Shown here piece by piece: positions 23,969-33,445 of a stretch of 60,192 nt of DNA. The DNA is from Chloroflexaceae bacterium (GTDB lineage: Bacteria > Chloroflexota > Chloroflexia > Chloroflexales > Chloroflexaceae). The stretch is from NCBI GenBank assembly GCA_012034075.1, contig JAAURD010000004.1, positions 1 through 60,192 of the forward strand, written 5' to 3'. Under the pieces are notes generated by a model. The model did no database searches and had not been told where the DNA came from. It saw nothing but the letters and a program-made list of their open reading frames with translations. Each line of letters opens with the position of its first letter. The stretch's first letter is position 1. The translations under genes and the position numbers were made by a program.

Positions 23969-24685
23969 ATGCAGACCATGAATGATACTCCGACCCAAAC
24001 AGCAGTACAGCAACCCAACGGCAGCGAGGCGATACCTTCGCAGCTGATTGCCCTGCGTGACCCACGTTCACCGGCGGCCGAAGCCTACCGTACCCTGCGC
24101 ACCAACATTCAGTTCTCCAGCCTAGACAAACCGCTGCAAACCTTGCTGGTCACCAGCACATCGCCCAATGATGGGAAGAGTATCACCCTAGCCAATCTGG
24201 CGGTGACGATTGCGCAGGCCGAACAGCGCGTCATCCTCGTAGACTGCGACTTGCGCCAACCCAACCTGCATACCCTCTTTGGCCTCAGCAATGATGAAGG
24301 GCTGACCAGCGTGTTGCTCAAGCAAGATGAGTCTGCGCTCCCGCTCTTATCAACAGACGTCCCCGGCTTGAGCTTGCTGACCAGCGGCCCGCTCCCGCCG
24401 CGTCCGCCCGACCTGCTTGGCTCCCGCCGTATGGCCGCTTTTATCGAGCGTCTACGTCAGGAGGCCGACATGATACTCTTTGATACCCCGCCAGCAACCG
24501 GCGTGACCGATGCAGCCGTATTGGCCCGCCAGCTCGATGGTGTTTTGCTCGTGCTCAAAGCCGGGCGTACTCGCCGTGATCGTGCCCGTGAAGCGCACCG
24601 TATTCTGGAACGCGCCAAGGCCAACATCATTGGTGTGGTGCTGAATAATGCCCAGCTTGAGCCAGGCTATGGGTATTATCGTTGA
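23969..24685 (+). CDS. CpsD/CapB-type bacterial tyrosine kinase
   Basis: 238 residues, P-loop BY-kinase: Walker A TSTSPNDGKSITLANLA (62-78), Walker A' ILVDCDLRQPN (89-99), Walker B MILFDTPP. The N-terminal SPAAEAYRTLRTNIQFSS is the usual interaction helix with the Wzz partner. The usual C-terminal tyrosine cluster is reduced to the final residues YGYYR. It probably regulates chain length by cycling autophosphorylation. The in-frame ATG at 23978 is an equally good start. Confidence 0.85.
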   Translation: MQTMNDTPTQTAVQQPNGSEAIPSQLIALRDPRSPAAEAYRTLRTNIQFSSLDKPLQTLLVTSTSPNDGKSITLANLAVTIAQAEQRVILVDCDLRQPNLHTLFGLSNDEGLTSVLLKQDESALPLLSTDVPGLSLLTSGPLPPRPPDLLGSRRMAAFIERLRQEADMILFDTPPATGVTDAAVLARQLDGVLLVLKAGRTRRDRAREAHRILERAKANIIGVVLNNAQLEPGYGYYR

Positions 24686-24739
24686 CAACTATGCGTAGAT
24701 CGCTATACCAGGAGCGAATCGCCCGGTTCAGCGTTCTGG

Positions 24740-24768
24740 TTGCCATAACAGACAACTGACGGTATAAT
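24740..24768 (+). promoter_or_regulatory. promoter TTGCCA-17-TATAAT
   Basis: TTGCCA at 24740-24745, 17 bp, TATAAT at 24763-24768. It serves the unknown gene at 24826, with a leader of about 50 nt. Confidence 0.7.
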
Positions 24769-24825
24769 GGCCGGTATCAGGTTGGTGTACCCCAATTGTC
24801 TCTCTAGCTCGCCGATAGAGGTGAT

Positions 24826-25458
24826 ATGATGCTTGCATATGATGATATTGTTGCAGCCCTCGAAGAATCATGGGTGTCAGTCGCACTGCATGAACATATG
24901 CTCATGGAAAGTGTCAGTCCTGACAAGCATATGCGCATGTATCGGGTGGAACTCTTCCCGGAGCATGACGAACCGTTGAACTTCGATATCATGCCCCCCT
25001 GGATTGATCTCAGTTTTCACTGGACCGCAGCCCATCAACTGCGCTCTGAGGGATGCCACCTTGAGACCGAGCCTATCGATATCAGCTGGACCTATATGGT
25101 GCCGGTGCAAAGCGTCATGCGTCACCGCAGCGACCATGAACTGGTGCGCCTGTTTCATCAGGCCCTACGTAACGCCTTGAATCATCTCGCAATCACCGAT
25201 ATACCAGAAATCGATGAAATCCCGGTTGATGTTCGTCGGGTCTATCATGGCGATGGCGAGCAGTTACAGGTTGTGTATATGCACCTGGTCAGCACCAAAA
25301 TCACCGATCTCTCTGATCAATGGTACAGCCAGGATACCCAGGCCCTGTCAGAACTGATCTACTACGAAATGCACCTTGCCAGCACCTTTGTGTATGCGCT
25401 GGCCGACATCTTTACCCCTGGCGGTCATGGTGGGTATCTGCATGTTGATTCGGCGTAG
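24826..25458 (+). CDS. uncharacterised acidic protein
   Basis: 210 residues, soluble, rich in His, Met and acidic residues (HEHMLMESVSPDKHMRMYRV). Strand-rich N-terminal part, then a helical segment (HELVRLFHQALRNALNHLAI) and a conserved-looking end (YYEMHLASTFVYALADIFTP). No family recognised. It has its own promoter and an AGGTGAT site before two ATG codons (24826 and 24829). It is convergent with the ParA gene, 15 bp apart. That it is a real gene is supported by promoter, ribosome binding site and even codon use; the function is open. Confidence 0.65.
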   Translation: MMLAYDDIVAALEESWVSVALHEHMLMESVSPDKHMRMYRVELFPEHDEPLNFDIMPPWIDLSFHWTAAHQLRSEGCHLETEPIDISWTYMVPVQSVMRHRSDHELVRLFHQALRNALNHLAITDIPEIDEIPVDVRRVYHGDGEQLQVVYMHLVSTKITDLSDQWYSQDTQALSELIYYEMHLASTFVYALADIFTPGGHGGYLHVDSA

Positions 25459-25473
25459 AAGAAAGCTGGTGGT

Positions 25474-26850
25474 TTACCGACGTACACCAGTTGCAAGTTC
25501 CTGGTGCGTATACTTACAATAGTCGCAAAAGACGACACGATACCCCGCAACCAGCGTGCGCTGTAATGGCCGTCCACACTGGGGACAGACCCCACTATGC
25601 TGACGGTGACCAATAACCATAGGGTGTTCTTCTTTTGCACGTCGTCCGCTGGTGCCTGCGGTTGGTTTGAACTCTGGTACTGGTTCGCGTGAGGGTGCTT
25701 CGACCGGTTGCTCCACTGTGTGCTGTTCGCGTAACGTCGGTACAGATGCGGATGACGACCCGACAACCTGTTCTTCATCGCTCCCCGCGTATTCGGGCAC
25801 AGCGCTAGCAGACACCGTCGTTTCCATGGCAACCGGCACATCTACTGGGTTCATGTGCTCTTCTGTCGCTGAAAAATCGGCAACAACCGATTCGGATGAG
25901 AGCGGCACTGTCTCTTCCAGCTCCGCTGCCACCGGGCGAGCAGCAAGAAGGGGCTCCGCTGGTACGGACTCTGCTACCAGGGTTGGCTCTGCGGTATCAA
26001 CGCCTGTGCCTACAGGTTCAGCATGGCTTGTCGCGCTTACCAGTGGCTGAGCAGTCACCCCCGCAGTATTGCCACCAGGCTGCTGTTTCGCTGGCGCCCG
26101 CTTTGGCGTAAAGCGCCACATATCACTTAACCGATTGACCAGGTGCGCATAATCTAACGCACCATAAGAGCGGGGATCATATTCATAAATAGTACGACCG
26201 AGTGATGCGGACTCTGATAACCGCACATTGGCCCGAATAGGCGGTACCACCAGCGAACCATACGTCTCTTGCAGGTTCTTTAACAGCTCCACCGATTGAC
26301 GTAAACGCGCATCGTACATAGTCGGCACAATCACCCGAATACTGGTGGCGCTATTTTTGACGCGAAGCACTTGTTTAAAGAGCAACGACAGACCCTTCAT
26401 GGATAAGTGCTCAACTGTTGTGGGCACCAGCATATCACTGGCCGCGACCATGGCATTGACACTAAGCACCGTTAACGAACCTGGCGAGTCGATCAAGATA
26501 AAATCATACTCATACTTCACCGGCGCCAGCGCTCGCTCAAGCGCACGGCTCCAATCCGGTCGGCGCGAGATGATCGGTTGGGCCTGCAGCAATAAATCAT
26601 CAGCCGCCAGCAGATCAAGGTTGCGTCGAGATGGCGTAATACAATCGAGGATATTCATATCATCGATCAACAGATCATAGAGCGTCCGTTTGGGTTTTGC
26701 CCCCAATGCTAGTGCCAGATTCGCCTGCGCATCCACATCGATCAAGAGAACCCGTGCACCCTTGAGTGCCAGGCCTGCACCAACATTGACAACGGTGGTT
26801 GTTTTTCCGATACCGCCCTTGAGATTGGTAACGGCGATAATATGACCCAT
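25474..26850 (-). CDS. ParA-type ATPase with a C-terminal zinc-ribbon
   Basis: 458 residues. The first 255 or so form a ParA/Soj ATPase: deviant Walker A KGGIGKTTT (11-19), Walker A' LLIDVDAQANLA, Walker B FILIDSPGSL, and MYDARLRQSVELLKNLQETY. Then comes a low-complexity Ala/Val/Glu/Pro linker of about 150 residues, and a tail with CPQCG and CDYCK pairs, about 20 residues apart, that should bind zinc. No parB gene or parS-like cluster is nearby, so this is an orphan ParA that may place some other cargo. The ATG at 26850 (MGHIIAVTNLKGG) fits the family; the longer frame passes through the promoter. Confidence 0.85.
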   Translation of the reverse strand: MGHIIAVTNLKGGIGKTTTVVNVGAGLALKGARVLLIDVDAQANLALALGAKPKRTLYDLLIDDMNILDCITPSRRNLDLLAADDLLLQAQPIISRRPDWSRALERALAPVKYEYDFILIDSPGSLTVLSVNAMVAASDMLVPTTVEHLSMKGLSLLFKQVLRVKNSATSIRVIVPTMYDARLRQSVELLKNLQETYGSLVVPPIRANVRLSESASLGRTIYEYDPRSYGALDYAHLVNRLSDMWRFTPKRAPAKQQPGGNTAGVTAQPLVSATSHAEPVGTGVDTAEPTLVAESVPAEPLLAARPVAAELEETVPLSSESVVADFSATEEHMNPVDVPVAMETTVSASAVPEYAGSDEEQVVGSSSASVPTLREQHTVEQPVEAPSREPVPEFKPTAGTSGRRAKEEHPMVIGHRQHSGVCPQCGRPLQRTLVAGYRVVFCDYCKYTHQELATGVRR

Positions 26851-26864
26851 GGGCCGTGTATCTC

Positions 26865-26882
26865 CAGAATAAAGATATTCTG
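26865..26882. promoter_or_regulatory. operator-like palindrome at the ParA transcription start
   Basis: CAGAATA-AAGA-TATTCTG: perfect 7 bp arms around 4 nt. It lies immediately downstream of the -10 box, where a bound repressor would block initiation. Autoregulation by the ParA protein or a partner is inference. Confidence 0.45.
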
Positions 26883-26889
26883 AACATGT

Positions 26890-26918
26890 AGTGTAGAGCA
26901 AAGTGCGTTTCATGTCAA
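26890..26918 (-). promoter_or_regulatory. promoter TTGACA-17-TACACT for the ParA gene
   Basis: On the minus strand TTGACA (26918-26913), 17 bp, TACACT (26895-26890). The predicted leader is about 35 nt. Confidence 0.7.
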
Positions 26919-27212
26919 GTATCCAGAGCGAGCAGAGACAGGACATGTGTTCGGTTTCTAATCCGTGCCTCTGTGCTTCCATGGTGCAACCCATTGTCCA
27001 TGTGTAGCGCTTGCTGATTGGGATCAGCGAACACCCGCGCTGACGTTAGATAATGAACATGAATCGTTCCCATACTATTCCCAAAATGCATCCGATGTAA
27101 TTAAGTTAGCACGTTACCATAGACAAAAGGAATCTATTAGGGACGATGGGAATAGATCATATGAGAGTAAAACTTTCGCTATCGCCGATATATAGATGAA
27201 AGGATAATATAG
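26919..27212. other. AT-richer intergenic region
   Basis: Between the divergent ParA and TrkA-C genes. I see no coding sequence. The last 30 bases hold AAAGGA, the ribosome binding site of the gene at 27213. Confidence 0.4.
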
Positions 27213-27980
27213 ATGCTTCCTGTTTTTTCGATCATTATTGTCTTGATTCTGTCATTGCTCATAACACGGATCGCGTCGGTTGCCCTCACGCTGACTGGTC
27301 TATCGCAAGAGAGCGCCCGCTTCCAGGCCCGGTCTGCTTTTACCGGAGTAGGCTTCACGACCACTGAAGCAGAACGGGTCGTCAACCATCCCGTTCGTCG
27401 CCGTATCTTGATGGTGCTGATGCTTCTGGGAAATGCCGGGATTGTGACCGCCATGGCGTCGTTGATGCTGACATTTACTGGTACCGAACAGAACACCGCG
27501 GTGTTTTGGCGCATCGTCTGGTTAGGGCTGGCCCTGCTGGTCCTGTGGATTGCGGCGACGAGTTCGTGGATTGACCGCCACCTCTCATCGCTTGTGGGTT
27601 GGGCACTCAAACGTTGGACGAAGCTAGAAGTACGTGACTACGCACGAGTGATGCATCTTGCTGGTGAGTATGGCATTAGCGAATTGGCCGTGGAACCGCA
27701 AGACTGGCTGGCTGAGAAAACGCTAGCCCAACTCGACCTGCCTGACGAAGGGGTGCTTGTTCTGGGTATCAAGCGTCCTGATGGTTCTTATATCGGAGCA
27801 CCAAAAGGTTCGACCTGTATCTACGCGCACGATATGCTGATTTTGTACGGGCGCTCGCCCGTGCTAGCCGACCTTGATGAGCGCCGTGCCAACACGGCAG
27901 GCGAACAGGCGCATCAGCGTTCCAGTGCTGAGCAGCAGCATGTATTGCGCAAGCAGACGCAGATCGACCCGTATACATAA
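27213..27980 (+). CDS. membrane protein with TrkA-C (RCK_C) domain
   Basis: 255 residues. Three to four spans in the first 120 residues (SIIIVLILSLLITRIASVAL; RRILMVLMLLGNAGIVTAMA; WLGLALLVLWIAA), with a conserved loop ARFQARSAFTGVGFTTTEAE. A TrkA-C domain follows (about 155-225: LAEKTLAQLDLPDEGVLVLG, GAPKGSTCIYAHDMLILYG). TrkA-C domains bind ligands, such as c-di-AMP or nucleotides, that gate cation transporters. The C-terminal tail is Gln/His-rich. The ATG at 27213 follows AAAGGA. It has no Trk partner nearby. Confidence 0.85.
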   Translation: MLPVFSIIIVLILSLLITRIASVALTLTGLSQESARFQARSAFTGVGFTTTEAERVVNHPVRRRILMVLMLLGNAGIVTAMASLMLTFTGTEQNTAVFWRIVWLGLALLVLWIAATSSWIDRHLSSLVGWALKRWTKLEVRDYARVMHLAGEYGISELAVEPQDWLAEKTLAQLDLPDEGVLVLGIKRPDGSYIGAPKGSTCIYAHDMLILYGRSPVLADLDERRANTAGEQAHQRSSAEQQHVLRKQTQIDPYT

Positions 27981-28099
27981 GCCCGCGGTCACTGCATCAA
28001 CCGAAGGAGATTATTCTGAACATGCAAGAGGTCATATCATCAATTGCATACATGCGCATTGCAGTGCCGTTATCCTTAAGAAACTGCTCGATGGTGCAG

Positions 28100-28160
28100 C
28101 GTATCAACTGATACGGAATCAGTCTATCGCGTATCGATGAACCGAATTTGGTATGATACG
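28100..28160. repeat. second copy of the dispersed repeat at 6108-6162
   Basis: The reverse complement of this stretch aligns with 6108-6162: the shared core ATGAACCGAATTTGGTA is identical over 17 bp, and flanking blocks (GATTC-GTATCAG, GATA) keep order and spacing. The two copies are in opposite orientation. No second inverted end is seen here, so this copy may be truncated. Confidence 0.5.
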
Positions 28161-28446
28161 CTCATCGCATGCGCTTGCTGGATTACACCACTTTCTGTCT
28201 GTTCACGGAGATACGTATTGGGTATACCAAAGAATCAGAGACCATCATTGAGCTATCCTTCGCCAGATTTTTTCTCGGCGACGACCGACCCACCGACCAG
28301 ATGAGGTAACGCAGCGACAACCACGATTGGAGGTTTCCTGATGCAGCATGGCAAACTCTTAGCAACATTAGGCTAACCGCTAACAAAATGCATGAGCCGC
28401 ATGGTTATATGTACTCTTTGTTGTGTCGTTTTGCTATTGACAGCTA

Positions 28447-28455
28447 TGGTACAAT
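28447..28455 (+). promoter_or_regulatory. extended -10 promoter TGgTACAAT
   Basis: TGG plus TACAAT (28450-28455), with TTGACA seven bases upstream that is too close to act as its -35. It precedes a GAGGAG site and ATG at 28503. Confidence 0.35.
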
Positions 28456-28502
28456 ACAAGCACATACAAAAGAACAAACGATACTGAGGAGAAGAAAAAC
28501 CC

Positions 28503-28748
28503 ATGAATCATCAAAGAACCGGCTCATCCCATCACCAGAACCATCGACAGCAGCGATGCTCTCGCAATATAATGCGGTCAGTCACCACCGATTATACGCT
28601 TATTGGTACAATGCACCGGTTGAGAGAGACTATACTGCCAGATATGTATCATCAAGCAACGCACGATACATGCAATCGCCAGCATCGCTCCGGCCGAGAG
28701 GACGAATGGGCTGAACGGAGCGGCGGCAAACCAGACAATATTGCTTGA
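28503..28748 (+). CDS. possible small basic protein
   Basis: 81 codons; the product is rich in His, Arg and Gln (MNHQRTGSSHHQNHRQQRCS). Support: an extended -10 box about 48 bp upstream and GAGGAG 11 bases before the ATG. Against: odd composition, no recognisable fold, and its end overlaps the -35 of the next promoter. It may equally be a non-coding transcript. Confidence 0.2.
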   Translation: MNHQRTGSSHHQNHRQQRCSRNIMRSVTTDYTLIGTMHRLRETILPDMYHQATHDTCNRQHRSGREDEWAERSGGKPDNIA

Positions 28749-28773
28749 CGCTCAAGGGTGAACCTGCTACAAT
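28745..28773 (+). promoter_or_regulatory. mutA promoter TTGACG-17-TACAAT
   Basis: TTGACG at 28745-28750, 17 bp, TACAAT at 28768-28773. The leader to mutA would be about 200 nt; I see no cobalamin riboswitch in it. Confidence 0.7.
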
Positions 28774-28977
28774 GGCTGAAAATGTAACACTATGATCGCC
28801 AGAAACTATCAATAACAACCAACAACCCAAACAGTGCTCTATAACGGTAGTGTGGCAATAATACATACCCTATGTCTTGTTGTATGTATTCTCATAACCA
28901 CGAATGAAAACAGTTCTTGCGTGTTATTGTTTGCACAATCAATCATACAGACATTAGCACAGTACAGGAGGATGTGA

Positions 28978-31116
28978 ATGGCAACAGATTCACCAGAGCA
29001 AACCAATGGCGCAACTCGCTTGTTAGAAGCATTTTCGCCGCCAACCTATGAACAATGGCGCGAAGTCACCGAACAATCGCTCAAAGGGGCATCGTTCGAG
29101 AAAAAGCTGATTACCCGGACCTATGAAGGCATTGACCTGCAACCGATGTACTTTCGAGCAGATGGCGATAAGCTGACCCATACCGATACCCTGCCCGGCG
29201 CCGCGCCTTACCTGCGGGCCAACCATGCCCTGGGCTATGTGGTTGAGCCATGGCATGTCAGCCAGGAAACACCCCTCGCCACGCCAACCGAGCTGAACGA
29301 TGTCCTCCGTTGGGACCTGGAACGCGGCCAGACCGCCATCTCCCTGGTGCTGGATGAGGCCGCACGCCACGGTCACGATCCGGATACCGCCGAAGCTGGC
29401 CAGGTTGGTCGCAGTGGCACCAGCATCGCCAGTGTTGATGATATCGTCACCGCGCTCAAACAGATCAACCTGGCACAATTCCCGGTCGCTATCCAGCCCG
29501 GCGCCATGTGGCTGCCGCTGGCGGGCCTCATCGGCGCCGCCTATGAGCAACTGGGCAGCAGTGCAGCACACTGGCGCGGCGCCATCGACGTAGACCCGCT
29601 GGGTTTGCTGGCGTCAACCGGTCAGCTGCCACTGTCGCTCGAAGATGCCTATACCGATATGGCTAACCTGACCACCTGGGCCAACACCAACGCACCCCAG
29701 CTTGCCACCATTGCCGTGAGCAGCCTGCCCTACAACAATGCTGGCGCCAGTGCCGTGGAAGAACTGGCCTTTGCCCTTGCAACCGCAGTCGCCTATATCC
29801 GCGCGATGCAGACGCGTGATGTGCCAATTGATACCTTTGCCCAGCATGTGCGCTTTACCTATGGCGTTGGCGCAAACTTCTTTATGGAAGTTGCCAAACT
29901 GCGGGCAGCTCGTTTGCTCTGGGCCAATGTCGTCGAGGCCTTTGGCGGTGCGGCCGAATCGCAAAAAATGAACCTCCATGTACGCACCACCTCCTGGAAT
30001 AAGACATCCTATGACCCCTTTGTCAATATGCTGCGCACCACCACCGAAGCCTTTTCGGGCGTGATGGGTGGTTGCAACAGTATGCATGTCGGCTTCTATG
30101 ATGAGACCCTGCGCCGTCCAGATGACCTGTCGCGCCGCGTGGCCCGCAATACCCAGATTATTTTGCAGCAGGAATGCCACTTCTTGCGACTCGTCGATCC
30201 GGCTGGCGGCTCATGGTATATCGAAACCCTCACCGATACGCTGGCCCGCAAAGCCTGGGCCTTGTTCCAGGAAATCGAAGGTCAGGGCGGTATGTTCGCC
30301 GCATTGCAGGCCGGGTCGCCCCAACAAAAAGTCGCTGCAGTGGCGAAAAAACGCTCGGACAATCTGACTTCGCGGCGTGATGTGCTGGTTGGCACCAACC
30401 AGTATCCCAACCTGACCGAAAAGCCAATCCCACCAGAGCAGATTGACTATGCCAGCCTGCAAGCGACCCGTGCGCAGGTCTGCGCCAGCCAGCGTGCCAG
30501 CCGCGATCAAGCGGCCTGCACCGCCGCACTGGACCAGCTGCAACAGGCACGCACAACCACCAACGTTACGCCAGTCGCGATCCAGGCCGCGCTGAGTGGC
30601 GCCACCCTGGGTGAACTGGCAAGCAACGTAGTTGCCGACCGTGGCAGTGAGAGCATCACGCCAGTACAAATCTACCGCCTGGCTGAGTCCTTCGAGCAGC
30701 TGCGGGGACGGGCCGAAGCCAGCGGCGAACGGCCCAAAGTCTTTCTGGCCAATATGGGGCCGATTATTCAGCACAAAGCCCGCGCCGACTTCTCGACCGG
30801 CTTTCTGGCCGTCGGTGGCTTTGATGTGCTAACCAATACCGGCTTTGCCACCGTTGATGAAGCGGCCAAAGCGGCCATCGACTCAAGCGCACCGGTGGTG
30901 GTAATCTGCTCCACCGATGATACCTATCCCGAACTGGTACCCGCGCTGACCCAGCAAATAAAAGCCGCACAGCCGGCAACCCAGGTGCTGCTGGCCGGGT
31001 ATCCAGCAGAGCATGTTGAGAGCTTCAAAGCGGCGGGCATCGATGAGTTTATTCATCTGCGTGCCAATCTGTATGATGTGCTGTTAGGACTGCAACAAAA
31101 ACTTGGTATGGCGTAA
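28978..31116 (+). CDS. mutA: methylmalonyl-CoA mutase, small (non-catalytic) subunit
   Basis: 712 residues. The TIM-barrel domain resembles the large subunit (FTYGVGANFFMEVAKLRAAR, GGCNSMHVGFYDETLRRPDD, RLVDPAGGSWYIETLTDTLA), but the cobalamin domain lacks the DxHxxG motif: where the large subunit has DGHDRG, this has IIQHKAR (after FLANMGP). That is the mark of the small subunit of the heterodimer, which does not bind B12. AGGAGG lies upstream of the ATG. The enzyme interconverts (R)-methylmalonyl-CoA and succinyl-CoA, used in propionate metabolism and, in phototrophic Chloroflexaceae, in the 3-hydroxypropionate bicycle. It is followed by mutB. Confidence 0.9.
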   Translation: MATDSPEQTNGATRLLEAFSPPTYEQWREVTEQSLKGASFEKKLITRTYEGIDLQPMYFRADGDKLTHTDTLPGAAPYLRANHALGYVVEPWHVSQETPLATPTELNDVLRWDLERGQTAISLVLDEAARHGHDPDTAEAGQVGRSGTSIASVDDIVTALKQINLAQFPVAIQPGAMWLPLAGLIGAAYEQLGSSAAHWRGAIDVDPLGLLASTGQLPLSLEDAYTDMANLTTWANTNAPQLATIAVSSLPYNNAGASAVEELAFALATAVAYIRAMQTRDVPIDTFAQHVRFTYGVGANFFMEVAKLRAARLLWANVVEAFGGAAESQKMNLHVRTTSWNKTSYDPFVNMLRTTTEAFSGVMGGCNSMHVGFYDETLRRPDDLSRRVARNTQIILQQECHFLRLVDPAGGSWYIETLTDTLARKAWALFQEIEGQGGMFAALQAGSPQQKVAAVAKKRSDNLTSRRDVLVGTNQYPNLTEKPIPPEQIDYASLQATRAQVCASQRASRDQAACTAALDQLQQARTTTNVTPVAIQAALSGATLGELASNVVADRGSESITPVQIYRLAESFEQLRGRAEASGERPKVFLANMGPIIQHKARADFSTGFLAVGGFDVLTNTGFATVDEAAKAAIDSSAPVVVICSTDDTYPELVPALTQQIKAAQPATQVLLAGYPAEHVESFKAAGIDEFIHLRANLYDVLLGLQQKLGMA

Positions 31117-31152
31117 GCGTGGTGTTGTGTCTAAAGGAGGTAAACCATAGCG

Positions 31153-33336
31153 ATGAATCCTGACTTTACAAATAGAGCCTATCGGGCCGATTTTGGCACC
31201 GGCGATATGACAACCTGGCAGCGTCAGGCCAAGGAGGAAGCTGGCCGACCGCTGGATGAACTGACGTGGCGGACGCTGGAACAGATTCTGGTCAAACCGC
31301 TCTATACGCGTGAAGACCTAGCGAATGTTGAGCATCTTGATTTTGTGGCCGGTCTGCCGCCCTTCTTGCGCGGGCCATACCCATCAATGTATGTCACCCG
31401 TCCCTGGACCGTGCGCCAGTATGCGGGCTTCTCCACCGCCGAAGAGAGCAACGCGTTCTATCGCCGCAACCTGGCGGCCGGGCAAAAAGGTCTCTCCATT
31501 GCATTTGACCTGGCAACCCATCGCGGCTATGACTCGGACCACCCCCGCGTGGTAGGCGATGTGGGCAAAGCCGGCGTTGCGGTGGACTCGATCCTCGATG
31601 CCAAAATTCTCTTTGACCGCATTCCACTCGATGAGATGTCGGTGTCGATGACCATGAATGGCGCGGTTATTCCCGTGCTGGCCTTCTACATTCTGGCCGC
31701 CGAAGAGCAGGGTGTGCCAGCGAAAAAGCTCACCGGGACCATTCAGAATGATATTCTGAAAGAGTATATGGTACGTAACACCTATATCTATCCACCCGAA
31801 CCGTCGATGCGCATTATTGGTGATATATTCTCCTATACCGCCCAGAATATGCCCAAATTTAACAGCATCAGTATTTCGGGCTACCATATGCAAGAAGCTG
31901 GCGCAACCGCCGACCTGGAATTGGCCTACACCCTGGCCGATGGCATGGAATATGTCCGCACCGGCCTGAAGACCGGCATGAGCGTGGATCAGTTTGCGCC
32001 GCGTCTCTCGTTCTTCTGGGCCATTGGTATGAACTACTTTATGGAAGTGGCGAAGATGCGGGCCGGTCGCCTGCTCTGGGCCAAGATCATCAAGCAGTTT
32101 GATCCCAAAGATGAGCGATCCATGTCGCTGCGCACCCACTCGCAAACATCCGGCTGGAGCCTGACCGAGCAGGATCCGTTTAATAATGTGGTGCGTACCT
32201 GCATTGAAGCCATGGCAGCGGCCCTGGGCCATACCCAATCGCTGCATACCAATGCACTGGATGAAGCAATTGCGTTGCCGACCGACTTTTCGGCACGGAT
32301 TGCCCGCAATACCCAGCTCTATCTGCAAGACGAGACCAGCATTTGTCGGGTGGTCGATCCGTGGGCTGGCTCCTACTATGTCGAATGGCTGACCTCGGCC
32401 CTCATGCATCGTTCCTGGGAGCATATTCAAGAGACCGAGTCACTCGGTGGTATGGCGAAAGCGATTGAAGCCGGCGTCCCCAAGATGCGCATTGAAGAGG
32501 CAGCAGCGCGACGCCAGGCGCATATCGACTCGGGTAAAGAGACGATTGTCGGGGTGAACAAATATCGGCTGATGCGTGAAGACCCGATTGAGATTTTGGA
32601 AGTCGATAACACCGCCGTGCGCCAGTCGCAAATTGAGCGACTGAACCGGCTGCGCTCCGAACGCGACGAGACAAAGGTCCAGGCAGCACTGAACGCCATT
32701 ACCCACGCAGCCGAAACCGGCGAAGGCAACCTGCTCGATCTGGCCGTGCAGGCGGCCCGCGCACGAGCCAGCCTGGGTGAGATTTCGGACGCCATGGAGA
32801 AGACATTTGGTCGCCACAAAGCCGAAATCCGCTCGATCTCGGGTGTGTACAGCACCGAATTTGGCGAAGCTGAAGAAGTTGCGACTGTCAAGCACATGAT
32901 TGAAGAGTTTGAATCACGTGAGGGCCGGCGTCCGCGTATCCTGGTTGCCAAAATGGGTCAGGACGGTCATGATCGTGGTGCTAAGGTCATTTCCACTGCC
33001 TTTGCGGACCTGGGCTTCGACGTCGATATTGGCTCGCTCTTCCAGACCCCCGATGAGGTAGCGCGGCAAGCCTCGGAAAACGACGTCCATGTGATCGGCA
33101 TGAGCTCGCTGGCAGCAGGACATAAGACATTGCTGCCCCAGCTGATTGAAGAGCTGCGCAAGCTCGGTCGCGAAGATATTATGGTCGTCATTGGCGGCGT
33201 CATTCCGGCGCAAGATTATGACTTCCTCAAGGCCAATGGGGCGGCAGCCATCTTTGGCCCTGGCACGGTCATTCCAGTAGCGGCCCAGAAGGTGCTGCAA
33301 GAGCTGAACCAGCGTCTGGAACTGACCGCAGCATAA
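31153..33336 (+). CDS. mutB: methylmalonyl-CoA mutase, large (catalytic) subunit
   Basis: 727 residues. Substrate-domain motifs: [52 protein letters not shown] (active-site His) and [20 protein letters not shown]-terminal B12 domain: [20 protein letters not shown], with the cobalt-ligand DxHxxG as DGHDRG, then [13 protein letters not shown] and [15 protein letters not shown] strong AAAGGAGG site precedes the ATG at 31153, 36 bp after mutA. It forms the active heterodimer with MutA. Confidence 0.95.
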   Translation: MNPDFTNRAYRADFGTGDMTTWQRQAKEEAGRPLDELTWRTLEQILVKPLYTREDLANVEHLDFVAGLPPFLRGPYPSMYVTRPWTVRQYAGFSTAEESNAFYRRNLAAGQKGLSIAFDLATHRGYDSDHPRVVGDVGKAGVAVDSILDAKILFDRIPLDEMSVSMTMNGAVIPVLAFYILAAEEQGVPAKKLTGTIQNDILKEYMVRNTYIYPPEPSMRIIGDIFSYTAQNMPKFNSISISGYHMQEAGATADLELAYTLADGMEYVRTGLKTGMSVDQFAPRLSFFWAIGMNYFMEVAKMRAGRLLWAKIIKQFDPKDERSMSLRTHSQTSGWSLTEQDPFNNVVRTCIEAMAAALGHTQSLHTNALDEAIALPTDFSARIARNTQLYLQDETSICRVVDPWAGSYYVEWLTSALMHRSWEHIQETESLGGMAKAIEAGVPKMRIEEAAARRQAHIDSGKETIVGVNKYRLMREDPIEILEVDNTAVRQSQIERLNRLRSERDETKVQAALNAITHAAETGEGNLLDLAVQAARARASLGEISDAMEKTFGRHKAEIRSISGVYSTEFGEAEEVATVKHMIEEFESREGRRPRILVAKMGQDGHDRGAKVISTAFADLGFDVDIGSLFQTPDEVARQASENDVHVIGMSSLAAGHKTLLPQLIEELRKLGREDIMVVIGGVIPAQDYDFLKANGAAAIFGPGTVIPVAAQKVLQELNQRLELTAA

Positions 33337-33348
33337 TGATAGCGGTTG

Positions 33349-33386
33349 CAGGTGTCGGGCTACTATGCTGGCCGGCCCGACACCTG
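33349..33386. promoter_or_regulatory. hairpin between mutB and meaB
   Basis: CAGGTGTCGGGC and GCCCGACACCTG form a perfect 12 bp GC-rich stem with a 14-nt loop, 12 nt after the mutB stop. No T tract follows. It could partially terminate or stabilise the mutAB message and lower meaB expression. Confidence 0.55.
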
Positions 33387-33445
33387 TCTGAGTATCGATA
33401 CAAACACAGCGCAAAAAACAGAGTGAGTTCTGATTGTTCTTATGA

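Larger units (their letters stand above)
27981..28977. other. about 1 kb mostly non-coding region upstream of mutA
   Basis: Holds the second copy of the dispersed repeat (28100-28160), an extended -10 box at 28447, a possible small gene (28503-28748), and a good promoter at 28745. A 46-codon open frame at 28169-28309 (MRLLDYTTFCLFTEIRIGYT and so on) starts beside the repeat but has no ribosome binding site. No cobalamin riboswitch box was recognised before mutA. Confidence 0.45.

Noticed and set aside
28774-28977. Cobalamin riboswitch before mutA
   Set aside because: The conserved B12-box sequence was not found in the leader.
24826-28977. Plasmid or phage origin suggested by the orphan ParA
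   Set aside because: No replication gene, parB, integrase or attachment repeats are present, and the flanking genes are chromosomal housekeeping genes.
31384-32430. 348-codon open frame antisense to mutB
   Set aside because: It lies wholly inside a well-conserved gene on the other strand and its product shows no domain features; an effect of codon bias.
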